Source of the DNA: Ananas comosus
Taxonomy: Eukaryota > Streptophyta > Magnoliopsida > Poales > Bromeliaceae
Direction: 5' to 3'
DNA length: 64,000 bases
NCBI RefSeq assembly: GCF_001540865.1
Contig: NC_033626.1
Span: forward strand, 14,327,422 to 14,391,421
Each line of letters starts with the position of its first letter. Position 1 is the first letter of the stretch. The translations under genes were made by a program, and so were the position numbers. Under the pieces are notes generated by a model that had not been told where the DNA came from, did no database searches, and worked only from the letters and a program-made list of their open reading frames with translations. This document shows positions 39,201 to 50,843 of this stretch, piece after piece.

Positions 39201-40406
39201 TGAAGGGAAGTGGGTGATTGGGTTTTGGGTTTCAACTGCTTCAGCTGCTTTGGCCTTGTTGTTCTTCTTGTTCGGGACCCCCAGTTATAGGTACTTAAAG
39301 CCGAGCGGTAACCCATTGACACGTATAGCTCAAGTCTTTGTTGCTTCTCTCCAAAAGTGGGAGGTTGAGCCACCAAGCAAGGGTGAAATGCTCTATGAAG
39401 TCGAGGGGAATGAGTCTACCATTGCTGGGAGTAGGAAGATTCTTCACAGCGATGAACTCAGGTTCGTCTTCTGAAAGTACACTTCTGATGCAATTTGAAT
39501 TTAAACACACTAAAAATTAGATGAAATGTCTAAAGATAATTCCTATTAATGATAAATTGTAGGTTCCTCGACAAGGCTGCAACCCTCACCGAGGAAGACT
39601 ATAGAGAGAACATGGAAAATCCATGGAAATTATGCACGGTTACCCAAGTAGAAGAGGTTAAATGCGTGCTTAAAATGCTTCCTATATGGCTTTGCACTAT
39701 CATCTATTCAGTGGTCTTCACTCAGATGGCCTCTTTATTCGTCGAACAGGGGACCACAATGAAGACTCATGTTGGCTCCTTCCACATTCCACCTGCGAGC
39801 ATGTCTGTCTTTGACATCCTCAGCGTCCTTGCCTTCATTGGTATTTACCGCCGGATCGTCGTGCCGGTGATGCGCCGGCTCTCTGGAAACCCTAAGGGTT
39901 TAACAGAGCTCCAGCGTATGGGTGTTGGGCTGGTAATTGGGATGTTAGCCATGGTAGTTGCGGGAGTGCTCGAGATAGAGCGGCTTAAAAGGGTCAGTGT
40001 GCCTAACATGCCGAGCTCGCTCAGTATTTTGTGGCAGATCCCCCAGTATGCCCTAATTGGGACATCAGAGGTTTTTATGTATGTCGGACAGCTAGAGTTC
40101 TTCAGTGGGCAGGCACCCGATGGGGTCAAGAGCTTTGGGAGCTCTCTCTGCATGGCTTCAATTTCTCTCGGGAATTATGTGAGCATTGTGTTGGTTACAA
40201 TTATCACAAGTGTGACTGCTACGTCCCAGAGGCCCGGCTGGATACCTGGGAACCTCAATTCAGGCCACCTTGATAGGTTTTACTTCCTTCTTGCGGCACT
40301 ATCATTCATTGATTTTGTGGCCTACGTGATGTGTGCGATGTGGTACAAGGGCATCAAGTTTGCTGCCACTGAGGAGGACGAAGAGAATATTCTGAACCAA
40401 GTCTAG
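36233..40406 (+). CDS. NRT1/PTR family transporter, NPF7-like
   Basis: Coding exons 36233-36244, 37669-37804, 38588-38805, 38899-39461 and 39563-40406 give 590 aa. The first exon contributes only MARK. The sequence follows NPF7 members: NYGLATLAFFGVGVN, NNISKWTGTVYIFSLIGAFLSDSYWGR, FGNGGYQPSIATFGSDQFDE, SFFSYFYFALNAGSLFSNT, LPIWLCTIIYSVVFTQMASLFVEQG, FMYVGQLEFFSGQAPDGVKSFGS. About 12 membrane helices with the usual large central loop are visible. NPF7.2/7.3 move nitrate (and K+ for 7.3) into or out of the xylem. The H+-coupling motif ExxER of helix 1 is absent, as in NPF7.3. The start ATG sits directly before a donor; this tiny coding exon is the least certain part. Confidence 0.93.
37266..37425 (-). 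mobile_element. SINE copy in NPF7-like intron
   Basis: Reverse orientation: T-run, then the palindrome GGTAGCATGCTATC, the AT-rich inverted repeat, a degenerate B-box and a 5' end reading CTAGGGACCGTCG. It is nearly full length but decayed. I could not see a clear target duplication. Confidence 0.85.
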
Positions 40407-40953
40407 GCAATAATTAATAAGAATTAGGTGATAATGAAGTTGAATAAGAGATCTTCGAGTTTCTGCAGGGCGTCATATTTAAGAACTTTCGAGTAGAGAA
40501 TAGAGTGAACAACCATTCTTTATGTAGAAATTCAGTTTATCTTATATTTCTTTGGACTGAAGCTTTATCTTTAGAATTTTATCTTAATGGTACTGCATTG
40601 GTTTGGTGGGAAGATGTTTCTTCTGTTCATAATCAATTGTTTTAGTGATGTAATTAAGTTGTGTAGCAAATCCATCAGGCGAGAGCCGCTATATTTCTGT
40701 CCTGATGGGCATGTGATTTTTTTTTTTTTTTTTTTAACCCTTCTTGTGCAGTATATCTATAGAACAAAGGTGACGATATTGTTTGGCAATTCTTCTGCTG
40801 ATATATTACTAGCTGAGTAATATTGGCCGTCTTACAGTATTGATGGATATAAAACTTAACACTTAAGGATCTTTATGATTTATATTTTTTTAACTTGTCA
40901 AAAAATATAATAAAATCTGAAAAAATTGTTTCAAATTTTTAGATATCGGAGTG

Positions 40954-41036
40954 TTAAGTTTGCACCTATAAAAGGTGTACGAATAGTATTTTTCTTAAGT
41001 TTGCACCTATAAAAGGTGTACGAATAGTATTTTTCT
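40954..41036. repeat. 41-bp tandem repeat, two copies
   Basis: Units start at 40954 and 40995 and are identical or nearly so. Each contains the inverted repeat CACCTATAAAAGGTG. Confidence 0.9.
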
Positions 41037-41353
41037 TAAAAGAACGGAAAATTTAAGAACGGAAAATAGGCCCGTGCTCTAAATATACAGGGAGAGAGAG
41101 AATTGAGTTGGTGCATGTTGATTTTTGGCTCTTAAATTAAAAAATATATAATTAGGATGATAATAATTATTTAAAATTGAGTAAGTGTTTGATTGAATAA
41201 TATGATCTAAAAAGTAAAAATGATACAAAATTTATAACCATCGAGTACTATTTGGTGCTTTTAAAAATATCATACTTGTACTCCATATATAATTCAAAAG
41301 TCAAAAATCAACCAGCACTAGTAACTTTCTAAAAATTAGCAGTATAGAAGCTC

Positions 41354-41356
<3 letters not shown>

Positions 41357-41395
<39 letters not shown>
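41357..41395. repeat. (CT)n microsatellite
   Basis: Uninterrupted CT run of about 39 bp. Confidence 0.95.
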
Positions 41396-41396
<1 letters not shown>

Positions 41397-42378
41397 GATA
41401 TATAGGCGTGCTTCCACGATAATTATGCTATGCCTTGATAGGAAGGTTCCTGCAGCACGACGGTGGTAAAAACTCGAGTACAATCTTCAAAAAAAACATC
41501 CAAAAAAAATATAAAAGATAAGATGAATCGGACCGGATAGTCAGGACCATGCGCTGCCGCATTCCTGACCTGACTCGTGTTTAGTGGAGGGTACCACTCT
41601 CCTTATTACTTCAATAATTAACTCGAAAATGATGGAGTGAATTATAAGTTTTCAATGTAAAACTAAATTTATATATAATGTCATACATGAACTCTTAGAT
41701 AAAATTCATTTGTGCAGAAAACTCAAAAGCCAAAATGAAAGTTTTAAAGCACCATAAATAAATAAATTCCAACATATTTTACTTTCTTAAATTCAAAAAT
41801 TATTTTTTTTTCAAATGTACTACAAAAAAAAAAAAAAAAAAAAAAACACACACACTAGGATACATAATTTACGCCTAAGTAGACACTCATCACCAATAAA
41901 TTGCATGGAAACTAAAACACTGCTGAAAGTAGTGGACCCATCAATAGTCCATTTATCCGCGCGCGAAACAAAAATACCAGAATTACAGCACAGACGACAC
42001 TAGTCCACGCCGCGTGAAATTCCACTGCCAAGAATTTTCACTGTAACGACATCGTCCGAATCGTGCAGCATAAGCATAAGTCCTACCTGAAAATAGTAAA
42101 TTAAATAATCACAAACTTTTCGGAAGGTGCAGCGCCTTCTCAATATGATTGTCGGATCCACAAGGAAAACAAGTTTATTCAAACACCGATTATTATTTCA
42201 TTATAATTCAGCACAGTCACGAGTCCCGACATACAAATAATAGTAATTAAAACGACACGTACAGAGCCAGAAGAGAAATAGAAACCACCGCAGAAGAGCT
42301 TAAAATAAAAGGACGTACTCGATCGATATATGTATATATATATAGCTAGCAAACTAGAGCCGAATTATATATACTGCT

Positions 42379-42914
42379 CTAGAAAGCCGATCCGGTGCCG
42401 GTGCCGGTGCCGGTGCCGGTCTCGTAGCCGGTGGTGTGCGGCGGGCGGCCGCCCACTGCCGTCTGCTGGCCAGTCGGGTACCCGCCCGCTGCCGTCTGCT
42501 GCTCACCCGGGTGCCCGCCGGTGGCCGCCGTCTGCTGGCCACTCGGGTAGCCGGCGACGCCTGCGGTGGAGGGGTGTTGCCTCTCCGCGGCGTGCTGCTG
42601 TATCGCCGCCTGCTTGTCCGCCTCCGCCGCCCGCCTCCTCTCCTCCTTCCGCTCCTCCGCCGCCAACTTCTGCCCCGGATCCCGCGTCTTCATCTTCTCC
42701 ACCTGCACATGCATATACATCACACCATGCATAAAATTAGGATCTGTTGCAAGTCGCTGAGAAATAGGCGGCTCATTAATTAGTGTTATCATTAATTATC
42801 GGATGGATTTGATCGATCCCCATGCACCTTTTCCTCTACGACGGCTTTGGTCTTCTCCATGCCGGACCTGTTCGAGGCGTCCAAGTTCTTCGCCTTCTCC
42901 TTCATCGACTGCAT
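42379..42914 (-). CDS. LEA protein, LEA_1 (D-113-like) family
   Basis: Two exons on the minus strand, 42914-42828 and 42702-42379, give 136 aa. The N-terminal half is the LEA_1 domain: MQSMKEKAKNLDAS, GMEKTKAVVEEKVEKM and RDPGQKLAAEERKEERRRAAE, Lys/Glu-rich and amphipathic. The C-terminal half is a disordered Gly/Gln/Thr-rich tail made of three G-x-P-x-G-x-Q-Q-T-A repeats (GYPSGQQTA, GHPGEQQTA, GYPTGQQTA), then Gly-Thr dipeptides and GSAF. LEA_1 proteins accumulate in late seed development and under dehydration and protect proteins and membranes. The minus-strand upstream region contains ACGTG/CGCGTGG elements, consistent with ABA control. The first ATG is used. Confidence 0.93.
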
Positions 42915-43991
42915 CCTTGCTTAATTAGCGACACGCACTCTACCCCTTCGATCTCTCCGTACTAATCTTTTAAATATCTCAAGGAAATTAACAAAATGAT
43001 CTGGAGCTGCCGCAGGTGGTAGGCAAGCTTACTGCTTATATAGAGTTTGGAGGGAGAACGACACGTTGCCGCGTGGAAGGGCACGCTGGCGATGCTTTCG
43101 GCGCTCGAGCTAGGTGGCGGACACGCAGCCCGCGAGGCAAAAAAAGAAAAAAATAAAATGCCGAGGTGCGAGACATCGACGCGTCCGCGCTCCGGAAGGT
43201 TCGACCCATGCGCCTATGCGGCGGCATGGCGTGGTGAAGCGTACACCACGCCACGTTGCCCACCGCGATTCGTGCTGGATAAGCTTCCGACCTGGTGTCG
43301 TCTTTCCTGAGAGCTTTGGGCCTAAATTCTATCCTACTACGCTCAGAATGGGCCATGATTTGGTATGTTGGGACTCAGATGCTGCATTTCCATCGGGGGC
43401 CCAAGTAGATTTCATATGTCGTTTTGCTTCATCTTTTACGTGAGCATAACCAGGCCCGGAGCCCAAAAGCTTTTGCAAGGAAACCGCCGTTTTCTTTTGT
43501 TTGAAACTGATGGCAGCAGCGGGCCCCTGAATCCATCTGCACCACCACTTAAGCTTAATTATAAACGTCCATGGATATATATATATATATAGTCGATATA
43601 TATAAATATTTTTTGAAATAAACAACTGCTTTACATTGTTTTATATGAAAACCAATCTCTTAGCCTTATCTACTTTCCTGCCATTTTAATTTATCTTACC
43701 AACTGTTGAAGCAAATAATTAACCAGCAGATAAAGGGGAGGTTCGTCGTGGTTCCCCTACAACTGTGGAACGACCTTTTCAAATTCAGTGTGCATATATA
43801 ACTTCTATTTCTTTTCTGCTCATTTTCAAGCAATTCACGCATATGGTGTTACGGTAATTAAACGCAACGTACGTGCAAAGAGCAATGATCTATCATGTAG
43901 TTTTGAGTGGAATGTACGTTGTAGAACTTTTTAAATTTCAAACAGGACATTAAATCTAACATCTAAATTATATAACCACTAGCTAGTTGTC
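42915..43991. other. LEA upstream region and intergenic DNA
   Basis: 42990-43310 is GC-rich with CACGTT, CCGCGTGG and CCACGCCACGTT, which resemble ABRE and coupling elements for the minus-strand LEA gene. The remainder is AT-rich with a TA microsatellite near 43576-43592. Confidence 0.45.
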
Positions 43992-44061
43992 TTTTTTTTT
44001 TTTTTTTTTTTTTTTTCTGGAGAAAACGGTAGCACGCTACCTGCTTCATTCAACGAATAGG
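43992..44061 (-). mobile_element. 5'-truncated SINE copy
   Basis: A 25-T run, then GGTAGCACGCTACC and CTGCTTCATT. Only the last ~45 bp of the element remain. An 8-bp TAGTTGTC repeat flanks it (43984-43991 and 44062-44069), indicating insertion as a truncated copy. Confidence 0.8.
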
Positions 44062-44069
44062 TAGTTGTC

Positions 44070-45713
44070 ATTATATAATTTCTTACAATGTCTAGAACCA
44101 CTTTTGGGTGATTTCTTGAAAACTTTTATCAACTGTACGATAACTTAATTTGAAAATAAAACTGCTGAGCAGAAGAAAGAATCATTACAAGTATATAGGT
44201 TATGTGTCACAGTGGTGACAAAGAGAGGTTCATTAGGAGAGGCTCCATTGAGTTGCACCTGTCCCTGGCCAAGCTTAACTAGACGCATTAAACTTATGAG
44301 CTCGCTTTTGGCCCAAACCTAACCTACCAGACTATATTTCCTTGCTTAACGTACAATAATATCATTACTACTTGTGAGTCTCTTATAGCATGTAAACTCT
44401 CTTTGTCGTTTCAACAGTTAAAGCAATGCAAGCAAATGAATTACTTAAAAACGAGAAGGGCGTTTCAAAGCTCACAACAACATTAATGTAATAATGGGTC
44501 CTCCTCGGCACGTATACAAGCATTCTTTGTCTCTTTAGCTCATTATCACGAAATTTGTCGGGGGTTTCTGAGCATGTCTGTTACAACTCACTGCTGCAAT
44601 GTCACTGCAATGCATGCCAAGCGTGCAGAGGGATTTCTCTTTTGAATTAAGTGCATCCACTCAAAGCACCTCTCTCTCTCTCACGCGCGCGCGCGCGCAC
44701 ATGCACATACATGTTGCCTCACGACTGTTGCTGAGTTCATCTTTCTTATGAATGAAACAGTTAGCTTGTTATTCCTTTTTACAAAGAAAGAATATATATC
44801 TCACTCATCCCCTTTAAGGACTTCATCTAAGTTCCCGCTCACCTCTCTCTCTCACTCTCTCTCTCTTGCTCGCTCTTGCTCTCTTACTCGCTTACTCACA
44901 AAAATCTATCTAAATATTTTGAGTTACTAAATGTTACATCTTTCCTGTAGTGGAAAATACTTGCTTTAAGTGGAAAGGGAAAATGGATTATAGGGCAACA
45001 AGTGGAAACTTCAAAATCTTAGCGAACAGATTAATTTGGCCTGTTAGATTTGCTCGTTGCTTGATCGATAACGACAAGCTTCTAATAAACGAAGTTAACG
45101 ACTAACACGTTCAATAAGGTTCTTATATGTGAATATTTAGAAGTCTGTAAAACAATTTTTTTAGTTTCATTTTTTTTTTTTTTGGGTGCAGTTTTGTCAT
45201 TAAAGAATAGCACACAAATATATATGTATATACATGCATGCATGTTGCAACTATAAGTTTCTAATGTGATGTGAATTTAGAATGCACGAACCAGCTAATC
45301 CATGTAGCTTCTCAAGTTAAAGAAATAAAAACTTTCTGTGTATTCCTCCTCTTGCATTAGTATTAGACTGTTGACTATAAATAGAACACCAAATTATTGA
45401 TAGTTTAAATAGAACCATTTGCATTAAAAGTTGAAACAGACACACACATGAACACATAAACATTAATCCTAAAACTACTTGCATCTAATTTTACGGCACA
45501 TTAGGTGACTCCAAAATAAACACTAAGTCCATATGTAGAACATCTTAAAACTAAGACACAAACATTAAACAACGCAAAAACATATTGAAAAATGGAACCA
45601 TTGACTCAATTATCATAGTTCGCGACCTGGTGCCTGATTGAATATGAATGAATTCACACCAAAGCCGAACTCACCATTGTTTCATTTATTATTATGAAGC
45701 CTAGATGCATATT
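44070..45713. other. Intergenic, nothing recognised
   Basis: Contains CT-rich tracts (44670-44690, 44840-44890) and a (GC)n run at about 44684-44698. No gene is seen. Confidence 0.5.
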
Positions 45714-46775
45714 TTATGCCTTTTTCTTGGGTGATTGAGTCTCACGCTCGGATTCTTCATCATTTTCCTTTGCAAGGTCACCCTGATTATTCATAGGTTC
45801 CTTCCCCTTGGAGGCTTGACTGCTGTTAACATCCCCTCCAGTAGTGTTCTTGGCCACCTTTGAAGCATCGAAGTTCTTTGAAGGATTGATCACAACACCT
45901 TTCCCTCTCTCGTAACTGAAAAAAGGGAAATGTAGAGTGGCTCTGGGCTTCTTGAACAGTGTTTGCGGCACTACATTGGGCACCTTCCTAGTCTTGCTGT
46001 GGGAGCTCATATGCCCTCCGTAAGCTTGCGCAGTAGGGAAATGGACTCGGCACGTGCGACAAGTGAAGGCGGCATTGTTCTCCTGCGATCCCGGAACAGG
46101 ATATGAGAGAGGCTGGTTCATAGTTGTGTGGACAATAATGCTGCTGCTTGTAGAGTTGAGAAGATTTGTAGAATCCGGGAAGGGAAAAGAGTTGAAGCTG
46201 TTGTAGTATTGATTGTTCGAGGGCCAGGTCATATTCGTACCGCTACTAAGTTGGTTCCTGAGTTGCGGATTGGTAGTTGCTTCCCCTAAAAGATGAGTCA
46301 TGCTTTGGTTTGTATGAACTGTCGGCAGAGGGAGACTCGAAACGGGGAAGAGAGGGGAGATTGGCGCAAAAGAAGGATTGGTGGAGTTCAACGGAGGGCT
46401 ATACATTGATTCAACTAGCTCAAGTTCGGCTTGACGAACAGCCCTTTCATCTCCTTCAAGCAAGGACATGAAAGAGTAATTAGGGTTTCGGGTATTGGGT
46501 ACCAAATCATGAGTGGAGGGATAAACTGGTTGCTGGTAGTTCCCCATGAGGGATTGCATGTAAGTGTTGCCGATCGTCGACAGAGGAAGAGGAGGAGGAG
46601 GAGGAGGAGGAAGCGAAAGGAGAGGTGGTGGTAGGGGAAGGCATTCGGGAAAGGCGCGTAACGTCGAATTTTGCATATTACTGGTAGGCATTATCACTTC
46701 ATGAAGAGGAGTGAGAAGTGATTCTGAAGAGTAGTTCGAATCCGTGCCTTCATTTGGAGGAAGGTTTGGATCCAT
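45714..46775 (-). CDS. Single C2H2 zinc-finger protein, QAYGGH type
   Basis: Intronless minus-strand gene of 353 aa from the Met of MDPNLPPNEG; the open frame extends upstream to 47003 but that part is Pro-rich translated leader crossing an 18-G run. One finger: C239-x2-C242-x12-H255-x3-H259 with QAYGGH (250-255) in place of the plant QALGGH helix. Ahead of it is a Ser/Asn/Pro-rich region with a Pro stretch (about 47-65). After it come a basic segment, YERGKGVVINP and a Lys-rich tail. No C-terminal EAR motif is present, unlike the two neighbours. A DNA-binding transcription factor is likely; the finger lies late in the protein, which is unusual. Confidence 0.88.
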   Translation of the reverse strand: MDPNLPPNEGTDSNYSSESLLTPLHEVIMPTSNMQNSTLRAFPECLPLPPPLLSLPPPPPPPLPLSTIGNTYMQSLMGNYQQPVYPSTHDLVPNTRNPNYSFMSLLEGDERAVRQAELELVESMYSPPLNSTNPSFAPISPLFPVSSLPLPTVHTNQSMTHLLGEATTNPQLRNQLSSGTNMTWPSNNQYYNSFNSFPFPDSTNLLNSTSSSIIVHTTMNQPLSYPVPGSQENNAAFTCRTCRVHFPTAQAYGGHMSSHSKTRKVPNVVPQTLFKKPRATLHFPFFSYERGKGVVINPSKNFDASKVAKNTTGGDVNSSQASKGKEPMNNQGDLAKENDEESERETQSPKKKA

Positions 46776-48572
46776 GGCGGCAACGGCGGTAATAGTGGTA
46801 AGGGGAAGAGGAGGGCGGAGAAGAGGAGAGCTTACATATAATGCTAAGAGAAATGCTAAAGAGGGGGAACAATGTGTGACGCAAGGTTGGTGAGGAGATA
46901 GCGGGGGGGGGGGGGGGGGGATATAAGGGTGTATTCTCTGACACAAAGGGGTGTAGGGATATCCAGGTGGTGTAAAACAAAGGCAACCATTGTAAGTTGA
47001 CATGCATTTCTTGCAGGGGTGTGTTTGAATTAGGCAACTTTGTTTAGAACCCGAGATTTCTATTTTGGGGCTCCTACGCAGGAATTTTATCTAAAGTTAC
47101 ATGAGAAAAGTAGTTTTTTTTTTACTTCTTTATGTGTTGTTCTCTTTTGATATTTTCATGGCATAAAAAGGAAATGTAAGTGGAGAAAAAGATATATATA
47201 TTTGTACATCAAGTATAGGCTCAGTATGTTGTACGTTTAAGTATTAGCTTATAAGAGACCATTGAAATTTCAAAATTGGCTAACTAAAATGCATTTACTT
47301 CAATTTCTTCCTCAAGCCAAAAGGCACTTTTTTATTCTTCAAATCTTTTATTCAACATGAAATTATTTTTTTTTGGAATATTTGCATGTAAATCTATCAT
47401 AGATTTTCTCACTATCTCACTGAATTTCTGATTTTTTTTTTTTTTCTGTTGTGTCTCCAAAGTGGTACCATATCTTCTTATGGTATGCATTAACTACAAA
47501 TTGGATTAAGATAAAAAGATCGAAAAATGAGTTAGGCATCATGAGCAATTGAGAAGGGCCATTTGCGGACCCCACTCTCTTGTTTGCATTATATATATAC
47601 ACTATATTCTCTATCTCTGGAAAAAATACGAATGTTTTAAATATAGTCTTATATTTCTTTAATTATCATTAAAAGATACGCTTTCCTAGTAAGCGTTTGG
47701 CAACGTCTTTTCTAAAGCAGAAGAACATCTCCTTTAATTTACAAACACCTTTTTCATGGTATGTCAAATATAGACAACACAAGCCACGTCCTCTCATACA
47801 CCTCACAACAACCACCAAGCAAGTATCACTTTACTGAACTATTTTCAAATTTGAATTGAAGATGAACAAATGACAGGTGTGTCTCAGTTCATGCAAGTAT
47901 ATACATAAGTACTTGCCTGTCTTATATGAAAAGTTATTTCCTCCCTAACGTCACCCATTGCATTAATATTGCATTAATTTGCATATATATGGGGTTAACA
48001 CTTGATTTTGAGATATCTCTTGGAATGGAACTGAGGAGTGTTTTTTTTACTTTTTCATAAAAAAAAAGATAAGCATTTTGTTGAAATTAATGAAAATAAT
48101 TTTCTACACCAATATACAAAACTCTTACCATAATTTGTGAACATATTTTCACAGTTAAAGTTGAATAATTTTCTTATCGAGAACTTAAAAGTTGATTACT
48201 ATACACTTATCCCTACACAAATTAAGCGGAGAAAAATGAAAAATAAAGAAGCCATAAAGTATTACTGTTTTCGGCATTCATGGCCAATAATCAATTGCAA
48301 ATTTATTTAATTTCTAAGGCAAAATTTGTGCATCGCATGGTTTTATAAATATCCGTTCTAATAATCTCACGTCGGGAGATGGTGGAAAGTATTACAAGTG
48401 TATTAGGATGTCCACATATACTAGTATTAGTCACTTACTTTTATGTTTATATATATCCTAATTAAATCTATCCTATTTTTACACAGTTACTAGTCCATTA
48501 ACTGTCAATGAACAAAAGGTATTATGCTAAAACTCGGAATGACTGTTATAGCCCTTTTCTTTTATTTTCCTA
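46776..48572. other. Upstream region of the zinc-finger gene; AT-rich DNA
   Basis: An 18-G run lies at about 46903-46920. Beyond 47040 the DNA is AT-rich with no gene seen. Confidence 0.5.
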
Positions 48573-48867
48573 CACAAACAATTAACCATTCAATGTTAGC
48601 AGATATCTTAACAATAATAAAATCTTGATGTGGTCACTTAAGTCGAATTTTAAGTAGAGTTAACCAAGCTATAACCTCAGTCAAAAAATATATATATAGT
48701 GCAACATATGAGCAATATATACACAAACAACCATTCAATATTAGTAGATATCTTAACAATAATAAAATCTTGATGTGGCCACTTAAGTCGATTTTTAAGT
48801 TAGAGTTAACCAAGCTGCAACCTCAGTCAAAAAATATAAATATAGTGCGACATATGAGCAATATATA
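48573..48867. repeat. 149-bp tandem duplication
   Basis: Two near-identical copies, about 48573-48721 and 48722-48867, both beginning CACAAACAA and containing AGATATCTTAACAATAATAA and ACCTCAGTCAAAAAATATA. Confidence 0.9.
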
Positions 48868-49504
48868 AAACCTAGTGCGAACGTATACATTTGGGCGCAA
48901 AGCTTTCTTTATTCAGGTGTATGACTGAGTTCAAAATTCCAACTCTCTCCATGGAGATTGTTAAATACGTCCTAGACGTACTCAATAGTCAAAAATCCTC
49001 AATCTTTCATTAAGGATCATTCCATTAATTACCTCTACTATCTTGTACAAAATATAGATTCGGTCTAGAAAAGCTAGCTTTTTTGATGAATAGGAGATCA
49101 GTATATAAGGAAGAGCCTCTCGAATATGTATTTTTGGAATGTTTAACTTGAGAATATGGTTCGTCCATTTTTCAAACGACTGAGAATTGGTGAGGGGCGA
49201 TCCGACAACCGAGATGTGCATTTGTACACTTGAGCATGTGCCTACCTGTTGTTGCCCCCTCGCAAGCGAATAGAGAATTGTTAATTAGTTACCATCAATA
49301 TCTCATTGAGCAATGATCAACGCTGTTGGCCGCCAACGACCTTCGTTGTTAAAAAAGATTCCAGTAACTTACTGCCATGCCAACACAATGCAATAGAAGA
49401 CACGCTGGCCGGCCTGCCATTTTGCTTTTCTTACTTCCTAGTTGAAATATATTAGTTAACCTTTCTACCAATGTTAAGTAGGGATTTATCCAAAATTCTT
49501 GTAC

Positions 49505-49579
49505 GTAGATTGACTTATTGTCGTTTTCGAGAGTGTAATTCCTTGTAGATCGACTTAATGTCGTTTTCGACAGTGTAAT
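49505..49579. repeat. 40-bp tandem repeat abutting a CACTA-like end
   Basis: Units starting at 49505 and 49545 share GTAGAT-GACTTA-TGTCG and TTTTCGA-AGTGTAAT. The second copy ends exactly at the CACTAC sequence at 49580. Confidence 0.8.
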
Positions 49580-49850
49580 CACTACTACAAAATCATCATT
49601 TAGCGTCATTTACTCTGCAGCATTTATCTAAATGATGCTAATTAATATATTTAACGGCATTACTTGATAATTGCCGCTAAATTTAATAGTTTAACAGCAT
49701 TTTACTATTAATGCTGCAAAATAACATAAATTAGCAGCATAAATTAGTAAATGCCGCTAATGTTGCCGGCATTTTCTAAAAAATGATGCTAAATGCAATA
49801 AAATAGCAGCATTTATTGCTAAATGCCGTCATTAAACAATATATAATTAT
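49580..49850 (+). mobile_element. CACTA (En/Spm) transposon end fragment
   Basis: Starts CACTACTACAAAATCATC, the usual plant CACTA terminal sequence. It is followed by a dense set of subterminal repeats in both orientations (TAGCAGCAT, ATGCCGCTAA, AATGCTGC, TTGCCGGCA), the typical transposase-binding arrangement. The matching other end (TTTTGTAGTAGTG) is not seen nearby, so this is a one-ended remnant or the rest lies in decayed DNA. Confidence 0.75.
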
Positions 49851-50843
49851 TAATATATCTCATTTTCTACTTAACTTTAAAATTTTTAAATTAAAGTTTG
49901 AAAATTTAGAATTTGAATTTTAAAAATGTGAAACTTATAATTTAAAAACTTAGAACTTATAATCTAAAATTTTAGATTTTAAATTNCGAAATTCTGTGGC
50001 TTATCATAGACTGAAGGTTCATTAATTATGCTTTTATAATCAACACCACATAACTGTTATAATGATCTTTTGATTAAGTTTCAAGAATATACCTAATTCA
50101 TTTTCCTAATGAATGAAGCAGGTAGCTTGCAACCTATTTCTCAAAAAAAAAAAAAAAAGTTTCGAGAATATAAATCTCAACATAGACATATTTGCACCAA
50201 TACATCTAAAAATTCAAATTCTTGTCTATAGTTTTAAAAACAACTCGTATCCGTATATATCCCACTCAACTTTCCCCTCCTGTTATATATGCTACAGAAA
50301 TAGTAAAAACTTGTGAAATGCCCATAACCCCTATTCGATGCCTTTAAATATTGGCAGGTACACTTAGAAGCATGCCATTTCTATTCATTCGCACCATTGC
50401 TCTTGAATAAAGTGGACGACTATGCAACCGGTGATCATGATCGTAGCCCGAGTCTTTTAGTTTGAGGAACCATAGTTTAATTTAGACTTTCCAATAATAT
50501 ATGCTCAACATTGTGGATTGTCAATTAGGATCCCCAATAATTAAAAAGAAATTGCAGGTATGAACACCCTCCTACTACTTATGCAAGTGCATGCGCATGC
50601 ATATTGTATCTCAAAAGAAACAACTGAACAACATCGAAAACATTCACTACTACATAAGAAAAGGATAAAAAATTGATATATTATGAAAGATAGAGATGCC
50701 ACCACTACCCTAATTAAGTTCAATTATCTCAAACAGGTTGAGAAAGACCAAAGCATAAGACGCTTCACTTGCTAATATGACTAAGAAACCAAACTCGATC
50801 ACTAGGACATCTGCAACTAAAAAGATAAAGGACATGACACCAA
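49851..50843. other. AT-rich DNA, with SINE fragment and zinc-finger 3' flank
   Basis: One undetermined base (n) is at 49986. The sequence CACTACTACATAAG at 50645 resembles a CACTA end but lacks subterminal repeats. No gene is seen. Confidence 0.5.
50092..50158 (+). mobile_element. 5'-truncated SINE copy
   Basis: Only the last part of the element (AATGAATGAAGCAGGTAGC, TTGCAACCTATTTCTC and A-tail). A 14-bp target duplication with one mismatch flanks it: GTTTCAAGAATATA at 50078-50091 and GTTTCGAGAATATA at 50159-50172. Confidence 0.85.

Larger units (their letters stand above)
40407..42378. other. Intergenic between NPF7-like and LEA genes
   Basis: Begins with the NPF7-like 3' flank. It contains a 41-bp tandem repeat, a (CT)n microsatellite and A-rich runs. 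No gene is seen. Confidence 0.5.

Noticed and set aside
46776..47003. N-terminal 76-residue extension of zinc-finger gene 1
   Set aside because: Pro-rich translation across an 18-G run; Met at 46775 follows a plausible leader and gives a length equal to the sister genes.
50645..50670. CACTACTACATAAG as a third CACTA end
   Set aside because: No subterminal repeats follow and it lies in the zinc-finger 3' flank; chance match is possible.
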